A DNA stretch of 32,470 bases from Saprospiraceae bacterium. GTDB lineage: Bacteria > Bacteroidota > Bacteroidia > Chitinophagales > Saprospiraceae. Under the pieces are notes generated by a model. That model had not been told where the DNA came from. It was given only the letters and a program-made list of their open reading frames with translations, and searched no databases. Location: the NCBI GenBank assembly GCA_030148525.1, contig JASBTH010000351.1, positions 1 to 32,470 of the forward strand, read 5' to 3'. Numbering within the stretch: position 1 is the stretch's first letter; every line of letters begins with the position of its first letter. A program made the position numbers and the translations under genes. This document shows, piece by piece, positions 24,069 to 32,470 of this stretch.

Positions 24069-25814
24069 ATGAAACCGATCTATCAAATACTCATTTTGGT
24101 GCTGGCGCTGGCCCTTGGGCTGGGTGGAGGCTACCTGCTGTTTGGCGGAGGAGGGGAATCTTCTCAGCACGATCATTCCGAAATGACGGATACGGCAGAA
24201 GGGGAAGCAGAAACCATATACACCTGTTCCATGCACCCCCAGATCCGACAGCCGGAACCCGGTTTGTGTCCGATCTGCGAAATGGACCTCATTCCGGTGG
24301 GCTCGAATGAATCGAGTGATCCGCTGGTGTTTACGATGACCAAAGAGGCCGCTGGTCTGGCAAATATTCAAACCACGAAAATCGGAAGTCAGTCGGGGCA
24401 ACGGGTGGAAGTTTCGGTTAGTGGCCGTATCGCTGCCGATGAACGGCGCCTGGCCGCTCAGACTACCCACGTTGGAGGACGTATCGAAAAGCTCTACGTC
24501 AGCTTTACCGGTGAACAAGTGCGGGCCGGGCAACGCCTGGCAACAGTGTATTCGCCAGAGTTGATCACCGCTCAGCAGGAGCTGATACAGGCGATTGAAT
24601 TCCGCGGCGCAGAAAGTGATTTGGCGGAAGCCGCACGAAAAAAATTGGCGTATTGGAAACTATCGGAGGACTTTATCCAGGAGGTAATAAATACCCGGGA
24701 GGTCCAGGAAACAATCGATGTACTGGCTGATCAGGGAGGTACGGTCGCCGATCGCAGGATTGCCGTGGGCGATTATGTGCAGCGTGGCGACGTGCTGTTC
24801 AATCTGGTTGACCTGTCTCGTCTTTGGGTATTGCTCGATGTATACGAAGCCGATCTGGCTAAGGTAAGTGTAGGTGACCAGGTTCGGTTTACCACCACCG
24901 CAATACCCGAACGGATATTTGACGCACGCATCCGGTTTATTGATCCGCTCATTGATCCTCAGACCCGAACCGCCAGGGCTCGCGCCGAAATATCGAACCG
25001 TTCCGGCAAGCTGAAACCGGACATGCTGGTAAAGGGCACTATTATCGGGAGTAGTGCTATGGCTGCAGATCAGGTAGTGGTGCCGGCTTCTGCCGTACTG
25101 TGGACCGGTAAACGATCAGTGGTGTACCTGGTGGAACCCGGCAGCAGTGTGCCCTCCTTCCGGTTTCGGGAGATCGTACTGGGCGAACGGGTAGGCAATG
25201 GGTACCCGGTTAAGTCAGGACTGCGGGGTGGCGAAGAAGTGGTGACCAACGGGGCTTTTGTAATCGATGCCGCCGCTCAATTGAACAATCAAGCCAGTAT
25301 GATGAATCGCGATGTACTCCTGGAAGGCAGTGAGGGTAAACCCTCGGTGCCGGATTACCGGGATGAGGCGGACGCTGGTTTTCAAAATGACTTCACGGCA
25401 ATGACCGAGGCCTACATTGCGTTAAAAGATGCTTTCGTCGCTACGGATGCTACTGCGGCAAGAGAAGCAGCTACTACCATGGATCAGCGATTACGGCAAA
25501 TAGATGCCGATCTGCTCACCGGTGCGGTATATTCCTTTTGGCAACAGCAAAAAGGGGCGCTGGAAACGCATCTTGATAACCTGATTACAAGCAATAATGT
25601 GGCGGAACAACGACAGCAATTTGAATTTATCTCTGCTTTGATGATCGATCTTGTTCGAGCCTTTGGTGCCGAAGATACATTGTACGTGCAGCATTGCCCC
25701 ATGGCTTTCAATAATAAGGGAGCCGATTGGCTGGCTTACGAGGACCAGATCCTGAATCCCTATTTCGGTGACAAAATGCTACGGTGCGGGGTCGTTCAGG
25801 ATAGTATTCAATAA
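24069..25814 (+). CDS. cusB: CusB-type membrane fusion adaptor with metal-binding N terminus and DUF3347
   Basis: Encodes 581 residues. An N-terminal membrane anchor (about 5-25) and a His/acidic stretch lead to a heavy-metal-binding motif (YTCSMHPQIRQPEPGLCPIC, Cys53, Met55, His56, Cys67, Cys70). HlyD/CusB barrel and hairpin domains follow (about 110-425). A C-terminal DUF3347 (about 440-575, LYVQHCPMAFNNKGADW and PYFGDKMLRCG) adds another Cys/Met/His site. The adaptor links pump to outer membrane factor and passes metal to the pump in the E. coli system. A TTG at 24063 is also in frame; ATG 24069 is preferred. Confidence 0.93.
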   Translation: MKPIYQILILVLALALGLGGGYLLFGGGGESSQHDHSEMTDTAEGEAETIYTCSMHPQIRQPEPGLCPICEMDLIPVGSNESSDPLVFTMTKEAAGLANIQTTKIGSQSGQRVEVSVSGRIAADERRLAAQTTHVGGRIEKLYVSFTGEQVRAGQRLATVYSPELITAQQELIQAIEFRGAESDLAEAARKKLAYWKLSEDFIQEVINTREVQETIDVLADQGGTVADRRIAVGDYVQRGDVLFNLVDLSRLWVLLDVYEADLAKVSVGDQVRFTTTAIPERIFDARIRFIDPLIDPQTRTARARAEISNRSGKLKPDMLVKGTIIGSSAMAADQVVVPASAVLWTGKRSVVYLVEPGSSVPSFRFREIVLGERVGNGYPVKSGLRGGEEVVTNGAFVIDAAAQLNNQASMMNRDVLLEGSEGKPSVPDYRDEADAGFQNDFTAMTEAYIALKDAFVATDATAAREAATTMDQRLRQIDADLLTGAVYSFWQQQKGALETHLDNLITSNNVAEQRQQFEFISALMIDLVRAFGAEDTLYVQHCPMAFNNKGADWLAYEDQILNPYFGDKMLRCGVVQDSIQ

Positions 25815-25830
25815 CACGTAAATCAAAACA

Positions 25831-26454
25831 ATGACTGAAAAATCAATATCGCCATCTCGAAGAACACTGCTTTGGTTGGTACTCATAACGGCTGGGTTCA
25901 TGACGGGTTGTTTGCCCGGATCGGAACCGGAAAACAGTAATTCGACGGAGACAACTGTATCGTCGTCTGGAAAGGAAACAGGTGATGATACTGCCGGTAA
26001 ACCCCTGAGTCCGCGCAAGGAGGCCATGGGAACTATTGCTGGTAACACCATAACGATCGACTACAGTGCCCCCAGCAAACGGGGCCGGCTTATTTTTGGA
26101 GGTCTCGTCGGATTTGACAGGGTATGGGTTACCGGGGCCCACAAAGCCACGTCTATTACTTTTTCTGAAAAAGTGACCATAGCAGGAAAAGAATTAGAGG
26201 CCGGAACCTATGGTCTATTCACTATTCCCGGGGAAGAGCAATGGACCGTCATTCTCAACGAGAATTACCAGATGCACCTGGCCGATGATTACGATGCTAA
26301 TCAGGATATAGTACGTATACCGGTACAACCACAACGACTTTCGAAAGTGGTCGAACGGCTAACATTTTCAATAGAAGAAACGGGGCCCGAAGAAGGTACG
26401 GTACGAATCGCCTGGGATGATACAGCAGTCTCTTTCTCTGTAAAGAATGTATGA
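25831..26454 (+). CDS. DUF2911 lipoprotein
   Basis: Encodes 207 residues. The lipoprotein signal (LLWLVLITAGFMTGC) puts the lipidated cysteine at 27. After a Ser/Thr/Asp-rich linker comes a DUF2911 domain (TITIDYSAPSKRGRLIFGGLV, WVTGAHKATSITFSEKVTIAGKELEAGTYGLFTIPGEEQWTVILN), a beta-sandwich family common in Bacteroidota with no assigned activity. It starts 16 bases after the adaptor stop and so is part of the efflux operon. How it helps the pump, if at all, is unknown. Confidence 0.85.
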   Translation: MTEKSISPSRRTLLWLVLITAGFMTGCLPGSEPENSNSTETTVSSSGKETGDDTAGKPLSPRKEAMGTIAGNTITIDYSAPSKRGRLIFGGLVGFDRVWVTGAHKATSITFSEKVTIAGKELEAGTYGLFTIPGEEQWTVILNENYQMHLADDYDANQDIVRIPVQPQRLSKVVERLTFSIEETGPEEGTVRIAWDDTAVSFSVKNV

Positions 26455-26550
26455 GTGTCTGTATGGTCTTTGTGTATGGCTCGTGGCATCTCGTAAGAGA
26501 GACATCAGATGATCCGCGAACCACTGCTGTAAATAACAAAAAAGAATAAC

Positions 26551-27765
26551 ATGGATAATTTGATAAAAAATGTAGGTGTTTGGCTGGTCTGTGTGCTAGT
26601 CTTGTCGGGCTGCCAGTCCATCGGAACCGAAGAAGTCTCCTGGAATCGGTCAGCCTTACCAACTATTTCCGAATACGGTGGCGAAAGCCGCCTTACGGTG
26701 CTACACGACGGTGATGTAGCTATGAGCTGGGTAGAATACCTCAACGATACGACCGATCAATTACGGTGGACGCGTTGGGAGGGAACGGAATGGTCAGAGC
26801 CGATTGCCATTGCTACGGGCAGCGACTGGTTTGTGAACTGGGCTGATTTTCCGTCTTTGACGGCATTTGGTGATGGAAAAAGTATGGCGGCCCATTGGCT
26901 GCAAAAAAGCGCTGGCGGAACCTACGATTATGAGGTACGTGTATCGATCTCAAATGATGGGGGGCAGTCCTGGGGCCCTTCCTTTGTGCTGCACCAGGAC
27001 AGTGTGCCCGCCGAACATGGTTTTGTTACTTTGAAACCGTACGGTCGTGATAAGCTCATGGCGGTTTGGCTAGACGGGAGATTTACCAAAGTGGATGATG
27101 GAGCCATGACCCTGCGGACCGCCACCTTTGATACTGCCGGGAATATCACCGATCAGGTTGAATTAGATCACCGTATTTGTGACTGTTGCCAGACCGACCT
27201 GGTCGTCGATGGGGAAGAGGCGATGGTTGTATATCGCGATCGGTCGCAAGAGGAGGTCCGGGATATATCTTTTGTGCGTAAAACGGCTGATGGGTGGACA
27301 GAGCCCCGGCCCGTACATCCCGACAAGTGGTTGATCGCCGGCTGTCCGGTTAATGGTCCGGCGGTTACTAAAAACAGTTCGGGGTACTGGTCTGCCTGGT
27401 TTACCGGCGCTGAAAATACACCCAAAGTGTTTGCTGCTCGCATGGCTCCCGGTGCCCAGGGCTTCGCGGATACCGTAAGGCTGGACTTCGGGAACCCCCT
27501 GGGTCGGGTGGACATGGTAACATCGGGAGATCAGGTATATATTTCCTGGATGGAAAACGGAGAGGATGGCCGGGCGCAGATCTGTTTGGCCTCCATTGAT
27601 ACCGAAGGACTCATCCACCGCCAAAAAATAGCAAAGGTGAGTGGGGCCCGCTCTTCTGGCTTTCCGGTTTTGGTGAAAGCCAGTGAACAATCGCTATTCT
27701 TATCTTATACAAAAGTGACCGAAAACGGACAAAGAGTGGCGGTAGAAAGAATTGATATTCAGTAA
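26551..27765 (+). CDS. Sialidase-like beta-propeller lipoprotein with CDCC motif
   Basis: Encodes 404 residues. The lipoprotein signal (WLVCVLVLSGC) puts the lipidated cysteine at 21. The body is a BNR/sialidase-like propeller (VSISNDGGQSWGPSF, repeated W-x-x-W strands). An unusual Cys cluster, HRICDCCQTDLVV (Cys210, Cys212, Cys213), and Cys265 in IAGCPVNGPA may lie close in the fold and bind metal (inference). No sialidase Arg triad could be shown. It follows DUF2911 after 96 bases and precedes the Cys-rich microprotein by 3 bases. Confidence 0.8.
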   Translation: MDNLIKNVGVWLVCVLVLSGCQSIGTEEVSWNRSALPTISEYGGESRLTVLHDGDVAMSWVEYLNDTTDQLRWTRWEGTEWSEPIAIATGSDWFVNWADFPSLTAFGDGKSMAAHWLQKSAGGTYDYEVRVSISNDGGQSWGPSFVLHQDSVPAEHGFVTLKPYGRDKLMAVWLDGRFTKVDDGAMTLRTATFDTAGNITDQVELDHRICDCCQTDLVVDGEEAMVVYRDRSQEEVRDISFVRKTADGWTEPRPVHPDKWLIAGCPVNGPAVTKNSSGYWSAWFTGAENTPKVFAARMAPGAQGFADTVRLDFGNPLGRVDMVTSGDQVYISWMENGEDGRAQICLASIDTEGLIHRQKIAKVSGARSSGFPVLVKASEQSLFLSYTKVTENGQRVAVERIDIQ

Positions 27766-27768
27766 GCT

Positions 27769-27900
27769 ATGAAAAAATGCTGCGGAGATCATTGTGATTG
27801 CGCCAAGCGCAGTCCGGTTCAGCGATGGCTTAACCGGATCGGACTCCTGCTGTTTTTGTTGGTACTCGGAACGGTTGTAATAGCGCTAATGCTATCCTGA
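27769..27900 (+). CDS. 43-residue Cys-rich membrane microprotein
   Basis: ATG at 27769 to TGA at 27898-27900 encodes MKKCCGDHCDCAKRSPVQRW followed by LNRIGLLLFLLVLGTVVIALMLS. The N-terminal CCGDHCDC cluster has four Cys and one His within eight residues, then a basic stretch and one membrane helix. By the positive-inside rule the Cys cluster should face the cytoplasm. The start is 3 bases after the propeller stop, so the two are very likely cotranscribed. I recognise no named family. Confidence 0.7.
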   Translation: MKKCCGDHCDCAKRSPVQRWLNRIGLLLFLLVLGTVVIALMLS

Positions 27901-28104
27901 CATGTAGTTGGAGGAGGCCAGGCCCTGAGATCCATATTCCGGCCACAGCAGGTAGTGTTTCCTTATGAAGAATATCGGTGGACGGCAGGAACCTGTTGGT
28001 CGACAGACCGGGCCTGATGCTCTTCCTCATGCCTAAAAATGGCATGTGCCGGGCGTGCAAAAAATAATTGTAGATCAATTTCATAACCTTTTTAATCGAA
28101 TACT
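27901..28104 (+). other. Gap before the His-rich lipoprotein gene, with a hairpin
   Basis: The 204-base gap holds no supported gene. A perfect 6-base hairpin CATGCC-taaaaat-GGCATG (28028-28046) lies about 60 bases before the next ATG. It could be a weak terminator or a processing site dividing the operon. Confidence 0.3.
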
Positions 28105-28410
28105 ATGCGTATCAACCTGCGTTTAATGACTTCCCTGCTATTGGTAGCAGGCCTGATGACTTTTGTTGCTTGTTCCGGTGGTGGTAATGACCAAGCCGGT
28201 GATTCCGAAACCGTGGAAATGGACGGAGAACACATGGGACCTGAATATACGTCAGCCTACGTATGCCCTATGCACTGCGAGGGTAGCGGCAGCGACGAGC
28301 CGGGTAAGTGTCCCGTCTGTGGAATGGAGTACGTCGCTAAGGACGAGTTGCAAGAGCAGGAAGGCCATCAGGACCACGGCCATGATGACCACGAAGGACA
28401 CAACCACTAA
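28105..28410 (+). CDS. Lipoprotein with heavy-metal-binding motif and His-rich tail
   Basis: Encodes 101 residues. The lipoprotein signal (LLLVAGLMTFVAC) puts the lipidated cysteine at 23. A heavy-metal-binding motif follows (YVCPMHCEGSGSDEPGKCPV, with Cys54, Met56, His57, Cys58, Cys69 and Cys72), the same type as in the CusB-type adaptor. The last 14 residues carry six His alternating with acidic residues. It should bind metal in the periplasm or on the cell surface and probably works with the efflux pump (inference). It closes the locus, and a 10-base perfect hairpin follows. Confidence 0.85.
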   Translation: MRINLRLMTSLLLVAGLMTFVACSGGGNDQAGDSETVEMDGEHMGPEYTSAYVCPMHCEGSGSDEPGKCPVCGMEYVAKDELQEQEGHQDHGHDDHEGHNH

Positions 28411-28418
28411 TGTACGTT

Positions 28419-28445
28419 CGCCGGGATCGATTGGAGATCCCGGCG
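28419..28445 (+). terminator. Hairpin ending the metal efflux locus
   Basis: CGCCGGGATC (28419-28428) and GATCCCGGCG (28436-28445) form a perfect, GC-rich 10-base stem with a 7-base loop, starting 9 bases past the last stop. No U tract follows, so termination would need other factors or a different signal. Confidence 0.6.
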
Positions 28446-28956
28446 ACTATACCGCCAGGGGCGATGAATAACCCTCCTAATACCCTGGTTCAGGTGTATT
28501 TACCGGTCTGATTTTACGGTATCCAGAAATTTTATGGATATCGGCTGGTCCCTGCTGCATCCTATCTGAATTATTCGTATATTGATGATTCAATAGGTGG
28601 CTCCAAGTCCCACCTTCCCTTCACATACCTTTCACTTTACACGCTATGTACGAATCGTAATCGATTCCTGTCATCCCCCCTGTAGACAGACCGATTCGCT
28701 ATTGCTTCGGACGAGAAACCTTTTACATCGACACACCTGATGCGGCTCCGGTCGCCTTTAAGAACATCCATGTTTTAGTGGATGGGGTATTATGATTCGG
28801 GTGCTAAGTCATTTTTAGCGGCCATACTCACTGAGGGATTGGCAGGCTTTCGCCAAAAATTACCCGGAATAGGGTAGTTTATTAGGTGGTATTCCAAGTA
28901 ATTAGTATGTAATTTTCATAAGAAGGATTTTCTACATTTTTTAACAAATTAGAACC
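28446..28956. other. Non-coding stretch before the giant secreted protein gene
   Basis: About 510 bases with no supported gene on either strand. Small stems are present, for example CATCCA-tgttttag-TGGATG (around 28767-28786) and GCTAA-gtcattt-TTAGC (around 28803-28819). TAATTTTC and TACATTTT just before 28957 resemble weak -7 boxes. It may be a long leader of the next gene. Confidence 0.35.
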
Positions 28957-31900
28957 ATGAATCTTTTTACCAGTCTGTGCCAGCGCACGGGCCTGGTTAT
29001 GGCGTTCTTTCTAACCTTTGCCATTACCAGTACAACAGCGTTCAACACCAGTTACGACAATAACTCAATTGAAGACGAACGCGTTGCCATCCGTGATCTG
29101 GACATCCCAAAAATGACGGCAGATAATGCTACCAACCCATTGACTCAAGCTACTGGCTCCGATTGCGGATGCCAGGATCAGGTCAATGTTCGTATGAACG
29201 GAAATTGCACGTACACCCTTACTCTTAACCAGGTAGGTGCCGGTGCGTGTACCGAAGCTCGCCGTTTGATAGTTAACGATGCCAATCCCGGGAACGGGGG
29301 CATTATTGATTGCCCGGGCACCTATACCTACGGTATTTTCGACGGTAACGATGACCTGATATGTTGGGGAGAAGTGCTCGCCGAAGACAAAACCGGTCCC
29401 CGGGTTGATGAGGTTGAAACAGTATACGAGACTATTCCCTGTATCTTTGCCGCTGACTTCGTCAACAATGTGGAAACTGCTAATCCTAACTCACCCTACT
29501 ACATTGGCCGGGTTTTATTCGAGGATAATTGTGGCGACTGCGGTTGCAGTATCGAAACTAAGTTTTTCGACCAGATAGAATACTTTACCAATTGCGAGAA
29601 TCGTGGTATTCAGTTTGGTGATGAGTTCCTGTATGCCCGGATATCCCGTAAATACACCTCGACCGACTGTGAAGGCAATAGTACTGATTATACGGTCACG
29701 TACGACTTCGTGCGTCCCGCTCTGGATGACCTGGTCCTGCTCGACGACGTAACGGAACAGACCTGCAACGCAGCGGGCGTAACACCACCTGCCGCGTACC
29801 CCTATTGGGAAGTGCCTTTCCCTACGGCCGATGGCGACTACAAATTAGGCCTCGATGAGGTCGACTGCAATTACTCCATCTCTATCGACGAAACCGAATT
29901 CCCCGTGTGTAACGGAACCGGCCGGAAAATTCAGCGCTACATCAGCGTGTTTGACTGGTGTGCCGGCACGTCCGATTACGTGGATACCGTCGTCATTAAA
30001 ATAGGTGACTTTGCACCCCCCACCTTCAGAGGAAAAGCCAAAGCCATGGGGACGGGCCTGCAAAAAGACCTCAACTACAACCAGTCGATTACCAGTAATG
30101 AGGTGATCGTTGATCTTGATTCTCTGCAGACCCTGAAAAGCATGGGGATGGTTACGACCATTTCCACCCGCCCTCAGGACTGCACGGGAGCTTTTTCCAT
30201 TGACCTGAATTCCCTGCGTTCGACCTTTGGTTTTGATATTGAAGATTGCAGTATTCGCGAGCCTTCCGTATCCATCATGACCTTTGGTCCCAAGGTTATT
30301 GGCGGGTTCCCCACGGGCGATTCCATTTGGCGCGAAGGAAACTACCCAATGATTAATGGTTTTGCCGCCGGTATTCCCGTCGGTATTCACGCCCTGATCC
30401 TGGAGGTAGCCGATGAGTGCTATAATTCCGCCAAAGGCGTTATTTTCTTCCAGGTAAAAGACCAGATAGCTCCCGTGATGTCATGCGATGATCAATTGAA
30501 TATCACGCTGTCAACGGGTGGTTACGGTCGGGTATTTGCCAGTGATGTCGACGAAGGCAGTTCTGATAATTGCGCGCTGGCGAGCCTGAAAATCAGGCGT
30601 TCAGTAAACGAAGCCTGTATCAATGCCGGAACCTTCGACATGGACGATCTGGTCCAGGAGGATGGTGTTTTCTACACCATCTGGAACGATTACGTAGAAT
30701 TCTTCTGTTGCGATGCCGGTCAGAATGTGGTGATCGAACTACAGGGTACAGACAATGCGGTTGACCCTATCATGAAGATGGATATGCCCAACCGCAACAT
30801 CTGCTGGCTGGAGTTATTGATCGAAGATAAAGTGGACCCCCAGTGTACCAATCTGCCTCCGGCAATTACGACCTGCGACGACGAGGTCCTCAACAACCTC
30901 GATGACCTTTCCTTCTTTGGTACTCCGCAGGAGCCATTCAGCAACTGTCAGTCTTTTGGCATTGAGGAATTGGATCCCATTGTCGACCTCGACCGCTGCA
31001 ATGTGGGTACGATCACCCGCCAGTGGGTCGCGGTAGGTAACGGCGAACAATCCGATATATGTGAGCAACTGATTACCGTAGTGGCACGCCACGACTATTG
31101 GGTGCGCTTCCCGGCTGACGCAGAAACCACTTGCGGTGATACACCTTCTACGGAAGGGGTAACCTTTGTAGAGGATGCTTGTGATCTGATGGCCGTAAGT
31201 TCGGAGGATGAGACCTTCACCGCTACGCAGGATCCTAATGCATGTTATAAGATCTTCCGGACCTACCGGGTGATCAACTGGTGCGAATACGATGGTGAGG
31301 CACAGCCAACTATCGTTTCCCGCGACTGGGACGGCTACAATGGTACCAATCCGCAAAGCCCGGATGGTGATGATAACCCCGGTGACGAAGCTATTTACGT
31401 TCATGTAAAGCGCGACTTCTCCGACGATCAGCCCGATACGGTCTACTATGATAATACCGACAATCCGTACGACAACAGCGTATCCTTCGGTGGTTCTACC
31501 TACGGCTACTGGTGGCGGGTTATTTCGGGTAGCGATGATCCGACCGAAGAGGCTTACTACGAAGGAAATGGCTCCGTATGGTCCGATGATGGAAACCAAA
31601 ACGATAGCGATATTTCCGGAAACACCCAAAGCGATGACAACGATTACCGCTACGGTAGCTTTGGATTCTTCCAGTATACCCAGCATATCGTGGTCTACGA
31701 TGATGTAGATCCGGAGATCACCGTTGAAGGGGAAGACACCTTTGCTTCACTCGATGGCGAGAACTGTACGGGAGACGTAACCTTCCTGGTGGCTGCTACT
31801 GATCTTTGTACCGACGATACCCTCGACGTAAGTATCACCGTCCTGCTCGACGTAGGAAACGATGGTGTCACCGATGCTGATGTAACGTCTAATCTGGTAA

Positions 31901-32470
31901 ATGGTACCTTTAGTGCCGAGTATCCACAAGGACAACACCGCCTGGTCTTCACAGCTAATGATGGCTGTGGCAATGCAGTGACTGTGAGCCGGGTGTTCGA
32001 CATAGTGGACCGCAAAGCACCAGCTCCGATCTGTATCAATGGCATCTCCATTGAATTGATGCCAAGTGAAGATGATACAACCGGCGGCTTTATGGAAGTT
32101 TGGGCCAGTGACTTTATAGCATCGGCAGTCTTTGACTGTACCGGTCAGGGTGAGCCGGGTGGTGATTTCAACTTGCCGATGATCACGGAAGAGAACTACT
32201 TCATTGTTCGCGATGAAATCGAGGGCGTCAGCGAGTTCGATCCCGATAATCCGCAGACGGGCGTGGCCTTCAATTGTAATGATGCCGGCCAGTTGATCCC
32301 CGTAGAGGTTCATACGGTCGATCTGGAAGGAAATAACGACTACTGCCTGACCTATGTCCAGGTTGATGACAATATGGATATCTGTCCGGACGGGGAAGGT
32401 GAAGGTCTGGTCTCCGGTTCGGTGAAAACTGCACGTAATACCCAGGTGGACGGTGTGGAAGTATCGCTGT
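28957..32470 (+). CDS. Giant Cys-rich secreted HYR-like/adhesin-type protein (3' end outside window)
   Basis: The frame from the ATG at 28957 stays open to the right edge, at least 1171 codons. A signal peptide (MNLFTSLCQRTGLVMAFFLT, cleavage likely after TTA at residue 28) is followed by Asp/Thr/Cys-rich beta modules with paired Cys, such as DCGCQDQVNVRMNGNCTYTL, NCGDCGCSIETKF and APVMSCDDQLNITLSTGGYG, and HYR-like text late on (TFASLDGENCTGDVTFLVAA, FTANDGCGNAVTVSRVFDIV). The last visible residues (GLVSGSVKTARNTQVDGVEV) look like the start of a carboxypeptidase-regulatory-like repeat. Proteins of this build in Saprospiria usually end in a type IX secretion sorting domain; that end is not visible. 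Role probably surface adhesion or matrix (inference). Confidence 0.88.
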   Translation, partial: MNLFTSLCQRTGLVMAFFLTFAITSTTAFNTSYDNNSIEDERVAIRDLDIPKMTADNATNPLTQATGSDCGCQDQVNVRMNGNCTYTLTLNQVGAGACTEARRLIVNDANPGNGGIIDCPGTYTYGIFDGNDDLICWGEVLAEDKTGPRVDEVETVYETIPCIFAADFVNNVETANPNSPYYIGRVLFEDNCGDCGCSIETKFFDQIEYFTNCENRGIQFGDEFLYARISRKYTSTDCEGNSTDYTVTYDFVRPALDDLVLLDDVTEQTCNAAGVTPPAAYPYWEVPFPTADGDYKLGLDEVDCNYSISIDETEFPVCNGTGRKIQRYISVFDWCAGTSDYVDTVVIKIGDFAPPTFRGKAKAMGTGLQKDLNYNQSITSNEVIVDLDSLQTLKSMGMVTTISTRPQDCTGAFSIDLNSLRSTFGFDIEDCSIREPSVSIMTFGPKVIGGFPTGDSIWREGNYPMINGFAAGIPVGIHALILEVADECYNSAKGVIFFQVKDQIAPVMSCDDQLNITLSTGGYGRVFASDVDEGSSDNCALASLKIRRSVNEACINAGTFDMDDLVQEDGVFYTIWNDYVEFFCCDAGQNVVIELQGTDNAVDPIMKMDMPNRNICWLELLIEDKVDPQCTNLPPAITTCDDEVLNNLDDLSFFGTPQEPFSNCQSFGIEELDPIVDLDRCNVGTITRQWVAVGNGEQSDICEQLITVVARHDYWVRFPADAETTCGDTPSTEGVTFVEDACDLMAVSSEDETFTATQDPNACYKIFRTYRVINWCEYDGEAQPTIVSRDWDGYNGTNPQSPDGDDNPGDEAIYVHVKRDFSDDQPDTVYYDNTDNPYDNSVSFGGSTYGYWWRVISGSDDPTEEAYYEGNGSVWSDDGNQNDSDISGNTQSDDNDYRYGSFGFFQYTQHIVVYDDVDPEITVEGEDTFASLDGENCTGDVTFLVAATDLCTDDTLDVSITVLLDVGNDGVTDADVTSNLVNGTFSAEYPQGQHRLVFTANDGCGNAVTVSRVFDIVDRKAPAPICINGISIELMPSEDDTTGGFMEVWASDFIASAVFDCTGQGEPGGDFNLPMITEENYFIVRDEIEGVSEFDPDNPQTGVAFNCNDAGQLIPVEVHTVDLEGNNDYCLTYVQVDDNMDICPDGEGEGLVSGSVKTARNTQVDGVEVSL

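Noticed and set aside
29845-30390. 181-codon open frame on the minus strand
   Set aside because: Antisense to the giant secreted protein; no recognisable motif.
30814-31686. 290-codon open frame on the minus strand
   Set aside because: It lies wholly antisense to the giant secreted protein, whose frame has a signal peptide and consistent module pattern. The antisense translation is repetitive Val/Ile/Gly text produced by Asp/Thr-rich codons on the other strand.
31747-32313. 188-codon open frame on the minus strand
   Set aside because: Antisense to the giant secreted protein; no recognisable motif.

Overview
The window looks like a piece of a Bacteroidota chromosome, most likely from Saprospiria (a Lewinella- or Haliscomenobacter-like organism). 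Supporting signs are promoters of the TTTG-N20/21-TAnnTTTG type, DUF2911 and DUF3347 proteins, an HYC_CC_PP-type small protein, a TonB receptor with a CarboxypepD_reg-like N-terminal domain, a VPS10/BNR-type secreted propeller, and a very large Cys-rich secreted protein of the kind usually exported by type IX secretion. The genus is an inference. I found no tRNA, rRNA, CRISPR array, transposase or phage gene.

Positions 1-6096 are mostly housekeeping. They hold the tail of an unknown + strand gene, an NfeD-like membrane protein (minus), then prs, rplY (with a clear intrinsic terminator), an omega-amidase-like nitrilase, an NlpC/P60 lipoprotein, adk and obgE. Positions 6097-6670 are a repeat-rich non-coding block with heptad arrays and a duplicated pair of small hairpins.

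Positions 6671-15307 hold a PLP-dependent ACC-deaminase/D-cysteine desulfhydrase-like enzyme (minus), truA (plus), an acyltransferase-like protein abutting a TonB-dependent receptor (both minus), a free-standing HMA metallochaperone divergent from the receptor, a 59-base inverted repeat, and a large secreted BNR/VPS10 propeller (minus). A hybrid sensor kinase (GAF-like/PAS-HisKA-HATPase-REC-Hpt) follows at 15757-18273.

Positions 18538-28410 form one plus-strand heavy-metal efflux locus. It encodes a Cys/His/Met-rich HYC_CC_PP-like protein, a CusA-type RND pump, a CusC/TolC-like outer membrane factor, a CusB-type adaptor with an N-terminal heavy-metal-binding domain and a C-terminal DUF3347, a DUF2911 lipoprotein, a propeller lipoprotein with a CDCC motif, a 43-residue Cys-rich membrane microprotein, and a lipoprotein with a heavy-metal-binding motif and a His-rich tail. 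The core pump is well known, probably for Cu(I)/Ag(I) or a related ion. The small thiol/His-rich proteins and the CDCC propeller around it are the best candidates here for an undescribed extension of that system: a periplasmic metal relay from cytoplasmic membrane to outer membrane. That reading is inference.

From 28957 to the right edge a reading frame stays open for at least 1171 codons. It encodes a secreted, Cys-rich, HYR-like/adhesin-type protein whose C terminus lies outside the window.
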